From contig OY282381.1 of the NCBI GenBank assembly GCA_958295915.1, positions 4,424,722 to 4,488,721 on the forward strand: DNA of 64,000 nucleotides, in the 5' to 3' direction. The first letter of the stretch is position 1, and every line of letters begins with the position of its first letter. The position numbers and the translations under genes were made by a program. The notes beneath the pieces are model-generated. The model did not search any database and was not told where the DNA came from. It saw nothing but the letters and a program-made list of their open reading frames with translations. This document shows positions 33,729 through 42,475 of this stretch, piece by piece. The DNA is from an uncultured Caldilineaceae bacterium. GTDB taxonomy: Bacteria > Chloroflexota > Anaerolineae > Caldilineales > Caldilineaceae.

Positions 33729-34052
33729 ATGAGTGACAATACAGTGCCGACACCCGACGCAATACGCGCCCAGATCAAGACCCATGTGAAAGATCCAGAG
33801 TTGATGATGAATATCATCGATTTGGGGCTTGTCTACGACATTGAGGTGACGGATGACAACAACATCGACGTTACCATGACCCTGACCAGCCCCGGCTGCC
33901 CGGTCGGCCCACAGATCATCAGCGATGTGCAGCGCACAGCGCACAACGCCTTTCCCAACGTCAACGAAGTCAACGTCCATCTGGTCTGGACACCCTTCTG
34001 GAATCCCGACATGATGTCGGAAGATGCCAAAGACGAGTTGGGAATTTTCTGA
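33729..34052 (+). CDS. sufT: MIP18/DUF59-family iron-sulfur maturation protein (SufT-like)
   Basis: A 107-residue DUF59 protein with KDPELMMNIIDLGLVYDI and the Cys in TSPGCPVGPQI. The family (SufT, PaaD, MIP18) assists Fe-S cluster transfer to target proteins. GAGGAGG lies 10 bases before ATG 33729. It closes the SUF operon. Confidence 0.9.
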   Translation: MSDNTVPTPDAIRAQIKTHVKDPELMMNIIDLGLVYDIEVTDDNNIDVTMTLTSPGCPVGPQIISDVQRTAHNAFPNVNEVNVHLVWTPFWNPDMMSEDAKDELGIF

Positions 34053-34121
34053 GAGCAGTACGCAGCGCGCTCTTCTCGATCTGTTTTCTTTTCGTCCTGG
34101 TGTCCCGGTCGGCAACAGGGG

Positions 34122-34190
34122 ACTCCGCCGCATTGAGTTCCTGAATCAGCCGCTCAACCGCAGCTTTGAAGCTGTCGGTGGCGGCTTTTT
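34122..34190 (-). pseudogene. Remnant of a TPR-protein C-terminus
   Basis: Minus-strand translation gives FKAAVERLIQELNAAES, close to the end of the TPR protein at 35801 (LKGRIERLIQEIDQEA). A stop codon lies just before it. It suggests a second copy of the TPR gene once lay on the left side of the accessory island. Confidence 0.45.
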
Positions 34191-34320
34191 GCTATCATTG
34201 CCTGGCGACGTCAAGGCTATGTAGTCAACCATAAGAGGACGAGGCATGCCCTGTTCTCTTCCAGAGATAGTGGCTGATTCAGGTTGCACTCATATAAAGG
34301 ATAAGCAGAGGTGAACGGCC

Positions 34321-35508
34321 ATGTCTGAAGTGCAAGCGTTCTTAGACAAAGTTCATATCAGAAACTACCTTAGCTTGCGTGATGTCGAGCTGCCGCTAAA
34401 GCCTTTGACAGTTCTGGTCGGCCCCAATGCAAGCGGGAAATCGAATGTCCTGAATGCCTTGAGCCTTCTCAACAGGATGATGAGTTTAGAAAACCCACCC
34501 TCAGTTGAATTAATCCGAGATTTCCTTTGGGCAGGCAAAGCAAACCACATCACTTTCCAGTTACGCGCCAAAGTGGAAGAAACCCCAACCGTATACGAAC
34601 TGGAGCTTAAAGCGGATGTGGACAATCGTTTTGTTGCCGAAAATCTATCGGTTAACGATGTAAAGGTCATCTCAATTCAGAGTGGGCAGGGCGTGGTTCA
34701 CGACGAAGACGGCAAGAACGAGACAAACTACAGGTCCAACAAACTCGCTTTGAAGTCCGCTGGCGATTATGGAAACAAGCCTATTACAAGTGCCTTAACG
34801 GAGTTTATCAGGGGTTGGGAATTTTATGACTTTCAACCAAAACTCATGCGCGGTCATCTCCCGATATTAAGGGAGATTATATTGGGTAAATCCAAAGAGT
34901 TGCGCGAATCTCCACAGCTTGATGCTGATGGTTCGACATTATCGGCGTTGCTCTCATACTGGCACGAGAATACTCCAGAGCGTTTCCACAGCGTGAGTGA
35001 ATCCCTCGCCGCTTGCACGAATATCAGCATAGACCATCGCGCAATTGACGGAGACGGAGATAACCAGCTCTGTCTTTTAGAAGGATACAACAAGCCGATA
35101 CCTTTAGAGAGAGCGTCTGAAGGCACATTGCGTCTCGTTGCCTATTACGCTTTGCTCAACGAGCCTGAATTACCGCCGCTCATTGCCATCGAAGAACCGG
35201 AGCGGAATCTGCACCCCGGCGCCCTGACAGACATTGCCGATGTGCTCGAGCGCATTGCCGAACGCTCCCAGGTGATTATCACAACCCATAGTTCTCAACT
35301 CCTCGATGCCTTTACTCCTGATGACTTATCGGATTCTCTCGGCATCTTACTCCTACGCAACCGTCGCGGACAAGGCACAGAGGTCATCAACCTTGATGAT
35401 ATCCGCCGTGACCGCGAAGCGCTGGACGGTTGGATTGCGGATTTCGGCATTGGCAGTGGTATTTTCGATAGCGAACTTCTACAAGACCTGATGGAGGAGC
35501 CAGCATAA
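34321..35508 (+). CDS. AAA/ABC-type ATPase (AAA_21, OLD/RecF-like)
   Basis: A 395-residue ATPase related to SMC/RecF heads. Walker A is GPNASGKS (residues 34-41), an ABC-like signature ASEGTLRL is near residue 264, Walker B LIAIEEPERNLHP near 289 and the His switch ITTHSSQ near 320. Such ATPases pair with a TOPRIM or other nuclease in antiphage systems (OLD, PARIS and similar). Here the next gene begins 1 base after the stop but is truncated, so the system is probably inactive. The N-terminus is reached from ATG 34321 after an AGAGG box. A/T-richer codon use than the flanking SUF genes hints at transfer. Confidence 0.82.
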   Translation: MSEVQAFLDKVHIRNYLSLRDVELPLKPLTVLVGPNASGKSNVLNALSLLNRMMSLENPPSVELIRDFLWAGKANHITFQLRAKVEETPTVYELELKADVDNRFVAENLSVNDVKVISIQSGQGVVHDEDGKNETNYRSNKLALKSAGDYGNKPITSALTEFIRGWEFYDFQPKLMRGHLPILREIILGKSKELRESPQLDADGSTLSALLSYWHENTPERFHSVSESLAACTNISIDHRAIDGDGDNQLCLLEGYNKPIPLERASEGTLRLVAYYALLNEPELPPLIAIEEPERNLHPGALTDIADVLERIAERSQVIITTHSSQLLDAFTPDDLSDSLGILLLRNRRGQGTEVINLDDIRRDREALDGWIADFGIGSGIFDSELLQDLMEEPA

Positions 35509-35509
35509 C

Positions 35510-35715
35510 ATGCCAACCATAAGGATCTGGACTTTGGAATCAGACTCTGATGCCAAAGCGGTCAAATGTTTGGCAGATAAGTTGGTGACACATTTGCGAC
35601 TTGGTAATCTATCTATCCAGGCATCTGGCAAAAAGGCGCTCCCGGGGCGCAATAGAAAAGGTAAATCTTCGCATGACACGCTCGCGAACTGTAATGCGAC
35701 CTCGTAGTCGGCTTT
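35510..35715 (+). pseudogene. Truncated partner of the ATPase (DUF4276/TOPRIM-like)
   Basis: The first 45 residues (IRIWTLESDSDAKAVKCLAD, then LSIQASGKKA) look like the N-terminus of the small acidic partner, DUF4276-like, that follows such ATPases. After about 35,640 the sequence changes. Bases 35683-35715 read on the minus strand as ADYEVALQFA, matching the end of the nearby TPR protein (ADLKAALQFA). The partner gene was therefore cut by a rearrangement that brought in TPR-gene sequence. Family assignment is from memory of the motif and should be tested. Confidence 0.6.
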
Positions 35716-35800
35716 GCGAACGTATCCTCGACCGCAGCACGCAGAGATTGGCTTTGGGACGGCACATAGCGCCGGGGCGAAAGCGTACCCGCACAGTCAG

Positions 35801-37144
35801 TTACCCCCTCAGCCATAAAAGGCCTTTCCATTTTCTTTTCCGCCTCCTGGCCTCCTGATCGATTTCCTGAATCAACCGCTCAATGCGGCCTTTGAGGCTG
35901 TAGTTATTGGCCCTTTGCGCGAACTGTAATGCGGCCTTGAGGTCGGCGATGGCAGCCTTATGCAGACCAAGGTTGCTCTTCGCAATGCCCCGGTTGATGT
36001 GGGGTTCGACAAAATTCGGCTGTAGACGGATCGCCTGATCGTGGTCGGCGATGGCATCCTCGTGTCGATCAAGGTAGCCCTTCGCATAGCCCCGATTGTA
36101 GTAGGCTACAGCATCGTCCGGTCGTAGACGGATCGCCTGGTCGTAGTCGGCGATGGCGGCCTCATATTGACCTAGGTTGACCTTCGCACTGCCCCGATTG
36201 GAGTAGGCTTCGGCAAAATCCGGCTGTAGGCGGATCGCCTGGTCGTAGTCGGCGATGGCGGCCTTATATTGACCAAGGTCGGCCTTCGCATTGCCCCGAC
36301 TGGAGTAGGCTTCGGCAAAACCCGGCTGTAGACGGATCGCCTGGGCGTAGTCAGCGATGGCGGCCTTATGTAGATCAAGTTTGGCCTTCGCAAAGCCCCG
36401 ATTGGAGTAGGCTTTGGCATCGTCCGGTCGTAGACGGACCGCCTGATCGTAGTCGGTGATGGCATCCTCATATAGACCGAGGGTGGCCTTCACAAAGCCC
36501 CGATTAATGTGGGCTTTGACATCGTCCGGTCGTAGACGGACCGCCTGATCGTAGTCGGCGATGGCATCCTTATATAGACCGAGTTTTTCCTTCGCAAAGC
36601 CCCGATTGGAGTAGGCTTTGGCATCGTCCGGTCGTAGACGGATCGCCTGGTCGTAGTCGGCGATGGCATCCTCATGCAGACCGAGGCTGTCCTTCGCATT
36701 GCCCCGATTGTAGTGGGCTTCGGCATAATCTGGCTGTAGGTGGATCGCCTGATCGTAGTCGGCGATGGCGGCCTCATGCTGACCGAGGTTGTCTTTCGCA
36801 ACGCCCCGATTGTTGTAGGCGTTGGCATAGTTCGGCTGTAGACGGATCGCCTGGTCGTAGTCAGCGATGGCGGCCTCATGCAGACCGAGTTTTTCCTTCG
36901 CAACGCCTCGATTGATGTGGGCTTCGGCATCGTCCGGCTGTAGGCGGATCGCCTGATCGTAGTCAGCGATGGCGGCCTCATGCAGACCGAGTTTGTCCTT
37001 CGCAATGCCCCGATTGAAGTAGGCTTTCGCAAAATCCGGCTGTAGGCGGATTGCCCGATCATAGTCGGCAATGGCGGCCTTATATTGACCACGCTGGGCC
37101 TTCGCAACGCCCCGATTGCTGAGTTGTTTACGATTTTTTCTCAT
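35801..37144 (-). CDS. Tetratricopeptide-repeat protein with 12 near-identical repeats
   Basis: A 447-residue soluble protein made of twelve 34-residue TPR units with the consensus NRG-AK--LG--EAAIADYDQ then AIRLQPD; the array is followed by a basic tail (RRRKRKWKGLLWLRG). TPRs mediate protein binding; no catalytic part is present. At the DNA level the units are also very similar, which points to recent expansion. Its ATG overlaps the hsdS stop (ATGA), so it is translated with hsdS. A role with the accessory island is possible but unproven. Confidence 0.85.
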   Translation of the reverse strand: MRKNRKQLSNRGVAKAQRGQYKAAIADYDRAIRLQPDFAKAYFNRGIAKDKLGLHEAAIADYDQAIRLQPDDAEAHINRGVAKEKLGLHEAAIADYDQAIRLQPNYANAYNNRGVAKDNLGQHEAAIADYDQAIHLQPDYAEAHYNRGNAKDSLGLHEDAIADYDQAIRLRPDDAKAYSNRGFAKEKLGLYKDAIADYDQAVRLRPDDVKAHINRGFVKATLGLYEDAITDYDQAVRLRPDDAKAYSNRGFAKAKLDLHKAAIADYAQAIRLQPGFAEAYSSRGNAKADLGQYKAAIADYDQAIRLQPDFAEAYSNRGSAKVNLGQYEAAIADYDQAIRLRPDDAVAYYNRGYAKGYLDRHEDAIADHDQAIRLQPNFVEPHINRGIAKSNLGLHKAAIADLKAALQFAQRANNYSLKGRIERLIQEIDQEARRRKRKWKGLLWLRG

Positions 37145-38442
37145 ACAGCGTCCTCCGCAAGTTGAGCGGTGTCGGGAACGCGAAGTTCACCGCAGATAAG
37201 TTTGGGCAGTAGTGTGTCCCGCAGAGCGGCGAGGGAGCGGGATTCATGGATTGCCGACACGATTCGTTTCACCCACGGCTGGATTCGAATGGTAAAGGCT
37301 TCGGCCAATGCTCGGTCTGGCAGCGCAATCTTATAGCGAGCCATGTCACGCCACTTGGTACGTGGCATTCTCGTGCCCGTTGACGTGGCATCCGTGTAAT
37401 CCACGAACGCATTACTTGATAGATGACCAAGAACGAATCCAAACCAACCATCAGATGCTGGCGAGACGACCACAATGTCGGTTGAGCATACCCCTTCCAG
37501 CGGAGCGATCCCTACCTTGTGGAAGTATGGTCGCAGCTTTCCAAAAAGAATATCACCCTGCTTGAATCTGAATTTGTTACTGCTCACCTTATCAGCGATG
37601 CCCCACTCCGAAAGGGCAAGGCGCCGCTTTGGCATATGCTCAAGAGCGATATAGGGTGTTCCAGACTCGATCGCCTGAGGTTGAACACTCTCTCTGGACT
37701 CTTTGGCGACTTCCCCCACCGTTCTAACCCCCCATCCCGCCGGAATCTCCCCCAACTCCGAAGGCGCCAGCCGATCGGGGAAGATGTCATACAGTTCCGC
37801 CGGCATCCCCGGCCGCGACTCGCCCCGCCGCCAGCGACCCTCCCTCTTGGCGCGTACCGGGTCGAAGTCGACGAACCAGGACTTGAACAGGGCGCGGGCC
37901 ATCTCCTCCAAGGTCTCGTTCATGCGCCGGTTCAGTTCGATCTTGTCGTCCAACGTCCCCAGGATGTGGGCGATGGCCCGCTGTTCTGCCAGAGGTGGTA
38001 GCCGAATCAGCCAGTTGTCGAATGTGCGTTTCGTAATGGTGTCAAAAACTGTCCCATAGGTAAGCGCTTGCATCTCCGCCACAGTGCCGGTTAGAGCGTA
38101 ATATAGAAAGCTGTTGTCGAGGTCATCTCCAGGTATCAGCGCATAACAGGTCTGGTTAAACGCCATTTCACAGCGTAACTGCGCCAGGGCTCCAACTGTG
38201 CCGCGTGCTGTTATCACCACAGTTCCCGCGGGCATCAGTTTGGCGGAACTAGATTCCAAGCCCTCCTTCGTGATGAATTCTTGGACTTGATTCAGTCCCT
38301 TGCCAGGAGCGCTAGCGACATCCTTTGCTGTCGCCCAGGGTATGTCTCCATTCCAATACTCCTTCACATTGCGACGTGGTGTTCCCCCGCTCACAGCACT
38401 GACCACATCAGACACTGCAACCGACCGCCATTCACCTGCCAT
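37141..38442 (-). CDS. hsdS: Type I restriction-modification specificity subunit (orphan)
   Basis: A 433-residue HsdS with two target-recognition domains, each followed by a conserved helix: VSAVSGGTPRRNVKEYWNG with LPPLAEQRAIAHILGTLDDK in the first half, and GWGVRTVGEVA with ALRDTLLPKLICGEL at the end. HsdS sets the DNA site for the HsdM methylase and HsdR nuclease. Neither is present: only a 15-codon fragment like the HsdM tail lies upstream. The subunit is intact but should have nothing to direct unless partners are elsewhere in the genome. It is the first gene of a coupled pair with the TPR gene. Confidence 0.9.
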   Translation of the reverse strand: MAGEWRSVAVSDVVSAVSGGTPRRNVKEYWNGDIPWATAKDVASAPGKGLNQVQEFITKEGLESSSAKLMPAGTVVITARGTVGALAQLRCEMAFNQTCYALIPGDDLDNSFLYYALTGTVAEMQALTYGTVFDTITKRTFDNWLIRLPPLAEQRAIAHILGTLDDKIELNRRMNETLEEMARALFKSWFVDFDPVRAKREGRWRRGESRPGMPAELYDIFPDRLAPSELGEIPAGWGVRTVGEVAKESRESVQPQAIESGTPYIALEHMPKRRLALSEWGIADKVSSNKFRFKQGDILFGKLRPYFHKVGIAPLEGVCSTDIVVVSPASDGWFGFVLGHLSSNAFVDYTDATSTGTRMPRTKWRDMARYKIALPDRALAEAFTIRIQPWVKRIVSAIHESRSLAALRDTLLPKLICGELRVPDTAQLAEDAV

Positions 38443-38460
38443 ACCTCGTCTCCTCTACGC

Positions 38461-38508
38461 TCATTCTCCCTCCATTAGAGATTCAATCTCACGGGCGAGG
38501 GTTTGGAA
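38461..38508 (-). pseudogene. Possible tail of hsdM
   Basis: Fifteen codons, FQTLAREIESLMEGE, then TGA, just 18 bases before hsdS. HsdM proteins commonly end with such a Glu-rich helix next to hsdS. A stop codon sits immediately upstream, so the rest of hsdM has been deleted. The remaining gap to 38629 holds no gene. Confidence 0.4.
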
Positions 38509-38629
38509 TCAATATGCGCTCTCCCGTTCGTATATGTTTACCCAACCTCGAACTGCCAGGCCGTGCCCGGTGCGCTGCCTGGAGAAAGCAGTCGCGCAAA
38601 GCTCACTGCGCCACGCACCCTGCATAGAG

Positions 38630-40189
38630 CTAGTCAGGCGTCCTCCCCCTTTCTTGCAGCCGACGCAATCCGAGCGCAAACATGCGCAGCGCCAGTGGAT
38701 GGTTGCCTATCGGCATGTGGCGCAAGCTCTCGGCTATATACACTGCGTGGCGGGCGTGGCTCTGGTCGCCGGCGATATGTAGCCAGCCCGCCTGGGCCAG
38801 CAATGCCCGCCGAAACTGCCCCGTCAACTCCTGTTCATCCTCCTCGGTTCCGAGCGACTGCGCCAGATCGATCACCAGATTGTGTAGCTCCTCCGCCCGC
38901 AAATCTGTAAGGGGCTGCGCGTCTGGCGACAAAATCGCATACATGCGCCGATCCTGCAGGAACCAGCCGGTCATCGCCGGGTGACGCAGCAGCGTCTCTG
39001 TGATCTGCGACAGATCGCTTCCCGCCTGAGCCCACAACTCTGGGCCGGATTCAAGCAGATCCGATATCTGAGGGGAAATGGCATCCGCACTGTGGCGAAA
39101 TATATACGGGTTGTAAAGGGTAAATTCCTCCGGCAAGGCGCGTGTCGGCGCCTGCCAGTGGCTGTTCAGCGCCTGACCTAGACAGTCGCGCGCATAGGCA
39201 TACGGCACTTCCAAAAAGACCGCGCTTTCCCCTTGCGCCAGAGAAATCGACACCATCTCGCCCACCTCTTGCCTGGGCGGCAAATACTGTCGTTCTACCA
39301 TTTCGCTGCCGAAGGTTTCCACAATGCCTGCCATCCGATTGATGCGCAGACCGATGAGCGTGCCGCCGGATTCATTGCCGTCATGCAGAAACCACAAATC
39401 CTGGGAACCCTGAAAATCGCAGGGCGTTATCAGGGCCCACCAATCATTTGGGGGCGTCGGCTGCCAGTGGATGCCGGCGAGACGCAGTTTACGCAGAGTA
39501 CGCGCGGCCACCTGTGCCAGATCCGGTCGCAGGCTGGATTGCAGAGCATGAAGCGCTGCCGCGGTCTGCTCCGCGACCGCAGGATCTCGCAGCGCGCTCA
39601 GGCGGGTCAACGCGGCCTCGGCGACAGCAGGGCGGGAATCGTAGGCGATCAGGCGCAGCAAGCGCGGCTGGTCCGCCTCCGCTTGTCGTCCAAGCAGATC
39701 CAACACCAGAAAGGCGACGTCTTCGCTCTCCTGACGCATCTGACGCACGTATTCCAGCAACACGTGTCGGTTGCTGCGCCCCTCCGCCAGTGCCTCTTGC
39801 AGGCTTTGCCTCACGATGATTTCCGGGTCTCTCAGATCAGCCATCAGACCCGGCGACACCTCTACCTGCAGGAATTTTTCCAGAATCAGCGCCGCGGTCA
39901 GACGTGCCTGGGTGGGATTGTCCCGGCGGCCGGCCTCTTTGCGCAGCAGCGCGCCTGTCTCCGGTTGGGGCAGAAGCGCAGCCAAGCGGCCCAGTCCGCC
40001 TCTCAACTGGCTGCTGCTGGTGTTCAGGTGTTTGCATAGCGCCGGCAGTATCAGCGGCGGCGCGTGCTCTTGTGTGATCCTTTGAACCGCCTGCACGAGC
40101 TCCAGCTCCGATGACGTATTGGCCAGCCCGGCGACAGCTTCGTCGATTTGGCGTCTTTCTTGAAAGACGTTGATAATTTTGTTGTCCAT
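38630..40189 (-). CDS. Hypothetical protein with N-terminal HEAT-like helical repeats
   Basis: A 519-residue cytoplasmic protein of unknown function. The N-terminal half has Leu/Ala-rich helical pairs resembling HEAT or ARM repeats (LRDPEIIVRQSLQEALAE, YDSRPAVAEAALTRLSALRD). The middle contains a Trp-rich region (PPNDWWALITPCDFQGSQDLW) and the end a helical stretch. The start at ATG 40189 is preferred because the upstream residues look untranslated. It is divergent from dnaX with a 143-base gap, which likely holds both promoters. The Trp-rich part may be a GreA-like binding region, but this is a guess. Confidence 0.7.
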   Translation of the reverse strand: MDNKIINVFQERRQIDEAVAGLANTSSELELVQAVQRITQEHAPPLILPALCKHLNTSSSQLRGGLGRLAALLPQPETGALLRKEAGRRDNPTQARLTAALILEKFLQVEVSPGLMADLRDPEIIVRQSLQEALAEGRSNRHVLLEYVRQMRQESEDVAFLVLDLLGRQAEADQPRLLRLIAYDSRPAVAEAALTRLSALRDPAVAEQTAAALHALQSSLRPDLAQVAARTLRKLRLAGIHWQPTPPNDWWALITPCDFQGSQDLWFLHDGNESGGTLIGLRINRMAGIVETFGSEMVERQYLPPRQEVGEMVSISLAQGESAVFLEVPYAYARDCLGQALNSHWQAPTRALPEEFTLYNPYIFRHSADAISPQISDLLESGPELWAQAGSDLSQITETLLRHPAMTGWFLQDRRMYAILSPDAQPLTDLRAEELHNLVIDLAQSLGTEEDEQELTGQFRRALLAQAGWLHIAGDQSHARHAVYIAESLRHMPIGNHPLALRMFALGLRRLQERGRTPD

Positions 40190-40332
40190 CAGGGAAGTAT
40201 ACCACGACATGAAAAAACGGCTCCGTTTGCTTCTGTGCCGGCCCAATGGTAGACTACCCTAGAACGTTTGAACGGGGCGCAGATGGGCGCTGAACATCGC
40301 TGCTTGCGCGGCCCAACCGAGAGCACGGCATA

Positions 40333-42000
40333 ATGGCCCAAGCACTATACCGAAAGTGGCGTAGCCGCACATTTGAAGAAGTTGTCGGGCAGGAGCATGT
40401 GACCACAACCTTGCGCAACGCCCTGCGGGACGGGCGCGTAGCCCATGCCTACCTGTTTTCCGGGCCGCGGGGCACCGGCAAAACCTCTACCGCCCGCATC
40501 CTCGCCAAAGCCCTCAACTGCGCAGATGAAGAAAGCCGCCCCTGCAATACATGCGCCCGCTGTGTCGCTATCAATGAAGGCCGCATGCTGGATCTGACCG
40601 AAATCGACGCCGCCAGCAACAACAGTGTGGACGACGTGCGCGAATTGCGGGAAAAGGTCGGCTTTCGCCCCAGCGAGGCCCGTTACAAAGTCTATATTAT
40701 CGACGAAGTGCATATGCTCAGCGCCAGTGCCTTCAACGCCCTGTTGAAGACCCTGGAAGAGCCTCCCCCCTACGCGCGTTTCGTGTTGGCGACGACAGAA
40801 CCCCACCGCATCCCAGCTACAGTTCTCAGTCGTTGTCAGCGTTTTGATTTTCGCCGCATTCACGTGGCCGAGATCGCCGCGCATCTGGCGCATATCGCCG
40901 CCGAGGAGGGCTTCCAAGCCGAGGAGGCCGCGCTCCACGCCATAGCCCGCAGCGCCCAAGGCTGCATGCGGGACGCGATCAGTCTGCTGGATCAGATGAC
41001 CAGCTACGGCGCCGAAACCATCAACCTGGAGCAGGTGCAACAGGTGCTGGGCAGCGTTGCCAGCGGAGCGGTGAGCGCATTTGTAGATGGATTGGCGACC
41101 CCCCGCCCTACAGTGGCGGGGCAGACAAACAATGCCATCGCCGAAAGCTTGCAACTGATCCATGAACTGCTGCTTCAGGGAGCCAGCCTGCACGAGTTTG
41201 CCGGTCAGGTCGTCGAGCATCTGCGAGGCGTGATGCTGGTGCAGATGGCCGGCGACAGTTCGCTGCTGGATGATCGTGCGCCGGAGACCGTGCAAAAGAT
41301 GAAACTGCAAGCCGAACAGATTCCTGCGCCTGATGTCCTCCGGGCCATCAAGCAGTTCAGCCAGGCCATGCAGGAGCTGAAGGGAGGCCACCAGCCCCAG
41401 TTGCCCCTGGAATTGGCATTGGTGGAGGTCATGCAGGGGGCGCAAGCGCAAGAGGCTGCGCCTGTGCCTGAACAGCCATCGTCGCGACCAGCGACATCGA
41501 CGCCTGCGCCCCAGGCAGCGCACAGCCCACCTGCCGCGCCAGCCTCAACAGACAGGTCGGCAGCGCAGTCATCCGCCCCGGACAGCAAAAAATCCGCCGC
41601 TGACGCGCGGATCGAAAATGCGGATGCAACGCAGCGGATGCGGACGCGGTGGACCGAATTTCTGGAAATCGTTCGCAATCGTTGCGGGCCAAAGGAACAA
41701 GCCTCCCTGCGCTCTGTACGGGATTTTGCCATCGGCGGGGATTCCGTGGCCCTGGCGTTCGGAAACAACCAGTTCGCTCAGGGGGTTATTTCCGAGACCA
41801 GGACGAAAGATATCATTGCCGGGATCCTGGCGGAAATGTTGGATCAACAAGTGGTCCTTACCTGCCAGAGCGGCGACACAGCCACCCTTTCCGCTGCTGC
41901 AGGGCGGGGGAGGCAGGAGACACAAGCGTCCGGGCCGGATCCTTTGATTGAATTCGCGGTAAAAGAGTTGGGCGCGAAAGTTACCGACAGACGCCAGTAA
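40333..42000 (+). CDS. dnaX: DNA polymerase III subunit gamma/tau
   Basis: DnaX is the clamp-loader ATPase. The 555-residue protein has Walker A GPRGTGKTS (about residues 45-53), the zinc-binding Cys cluster CADEESRPCNTCARC (64-78), Walker B DEVHML, sensor motif LATTEPHRIPATVLSRCQRF, and domain III up to about 370. A Pro/Ala/Ser linker and C-terminal tau-like domain follow. A palindromic repeat is translated at residues 257-263 (PRPTVAG), between domains II and III where an insertion is tolerated. It heads the dnaX-ybaB-recR cluster. Confidence 0.96.
   Translation: MAQALYRKWRSRTFEEVVGQEHVTTTLRNALRDGRVAHAYLFSGPRGTGKTSTARILAKALNCADEESRPCNTCARCVAINEGRMLDLTEIDAASNNSVDDVRELREKVGFRPSEARYKVYIIDEVHMLSASAFNALLKTLEEPPPYARFVLATTEPHRIPATVLSRCQRFDFRRIHVAEIAAHLAHIAAEEGFQAEEAALHAIARSAQGCMRDAISLLDQMTSYGAETINLEQVQQVLGSVASGAVSAFVDGLATPRPTVAGQTNNAIAESLQLIHELLLQGASLHEFAGQVVEHLRGVMLVQMAGDSSLLDDRAPETVQKMKLQAEQIPAPDVLRAIKQFSQAMQELKGGHQPQLPLELALVEVMQGAQAQEAAPVPEQPSSRPATSTPAPQAAHSPPAAPASTDRSAAQSSAPDSKKSAADARIENADATQRMRTRWTEFLEIVRNRCGPKEQASLRSVRDFAIGGDSVALAFGNNQFAQGVISETRTKDIIAGILAEMLDQQVVLTCQSGDTATLSAAAGRGRQETQASGPDPLIEFAVKELGAKVTDRRQ
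41101..41121. repeat. CTACAGT-loop hairpin with changed stem, inside dnaX
   Basis: CCCCGCC (41101-41107), loop CTACAGT (41108-41114), GGCGGGG (41115-41121). The loop equals that of the other copies, whereas the stem has changed on both sides so that pairing is preserved. Confidence 0.8.
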
Positions 42001-42049
42001 CGAGTGCGATGCTGTTCAGGGACTTACATTTTGCATTGGAGTGACGACT

Positions 42050-42466
42050 ATGGCGAAGAAAAAGAGGACCCGCAGATCTCGCAGCGGTGGCAATCCATTT
42101 GGCGGCAGCGGTTTCCCCGCCGGCGGATCGCCGGGCGGGGGCGGCATGGGAGCCGGAATGGGCGGGAATCTGATGGGCCAGGTACGCAAGATGCAGGAGG
42201 ATATGGAAAAGGCCCAGGAAGAACTGGCCGAGGAAATCGTGACCGGTAGCGCCGGCGGCGGTATGGTAGAAGTGGACATGGATGGACGCCAGACTGTGCA
42301 GGCGATGCGGATAAGGCCCGAAGTGGTTGATCCCGATGACGTGGAGATGCTGCAAGACCTGCTGATGGTCGCGTTCAATGACGCCGCCGAAAAGGTCAAA
42401 ACCCTTACAGAAGAACGCATGGACGGGCTTGCCGGCGGGCTGAATATCCCTGGACTCGGATTTTAG
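42050..42466 (+). CDS. ybaB: Nucleoid-associated protein YbaB/EbfC
   Basis: A 138-residue DNA-binding protein. The YbaB core begins near residue 45 (LMGQVRKMQEDMEKAQEEL) and continues with GGGMVEVDMDGRQTVQAMRI and VVDPDDVEMLQDLLMVAFN. The basic and Gly-rich N-terminus (KKKRTRRSRSGG, then GGSPGGGGMGAGMG) is an extension not found in the E. coli protein. ATG 42050 follows GGAG. YbaB genes sit between dnaX and recR in most bacteria. Confidence 0.92.
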   Translation: MAKKKRTRRSRSGGNPFGGSGFPAGGSPGGGGMGAGMGGNLMGQVRKMQEDMEKAQEELAEEIVTGSAGGGMVEVDMDGRQTVQAMRIRPEVVDPDDVEMLQDLLMVAFNDAAEKVKTLTEERMDGLAGGLNIPGLGF

Positions 42467-42475
42467 GATCGCGCC

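Noticed and set aside
35900..37100. Regular repeats on the plus strand resembling a CRISPR or satellite
   Set aside because: The 102-base period equals 34 codons of the minus-strand TPR protein and the translation fits the TPR consensus.
41583..41600. Programmed frameshift site in dnaX (run of six A)
   Set aside because: The codon phase is AGC AAA AAA TCC, which does not match the slippery X XXY YYZ pattern, and no stimulatory stem was evident.
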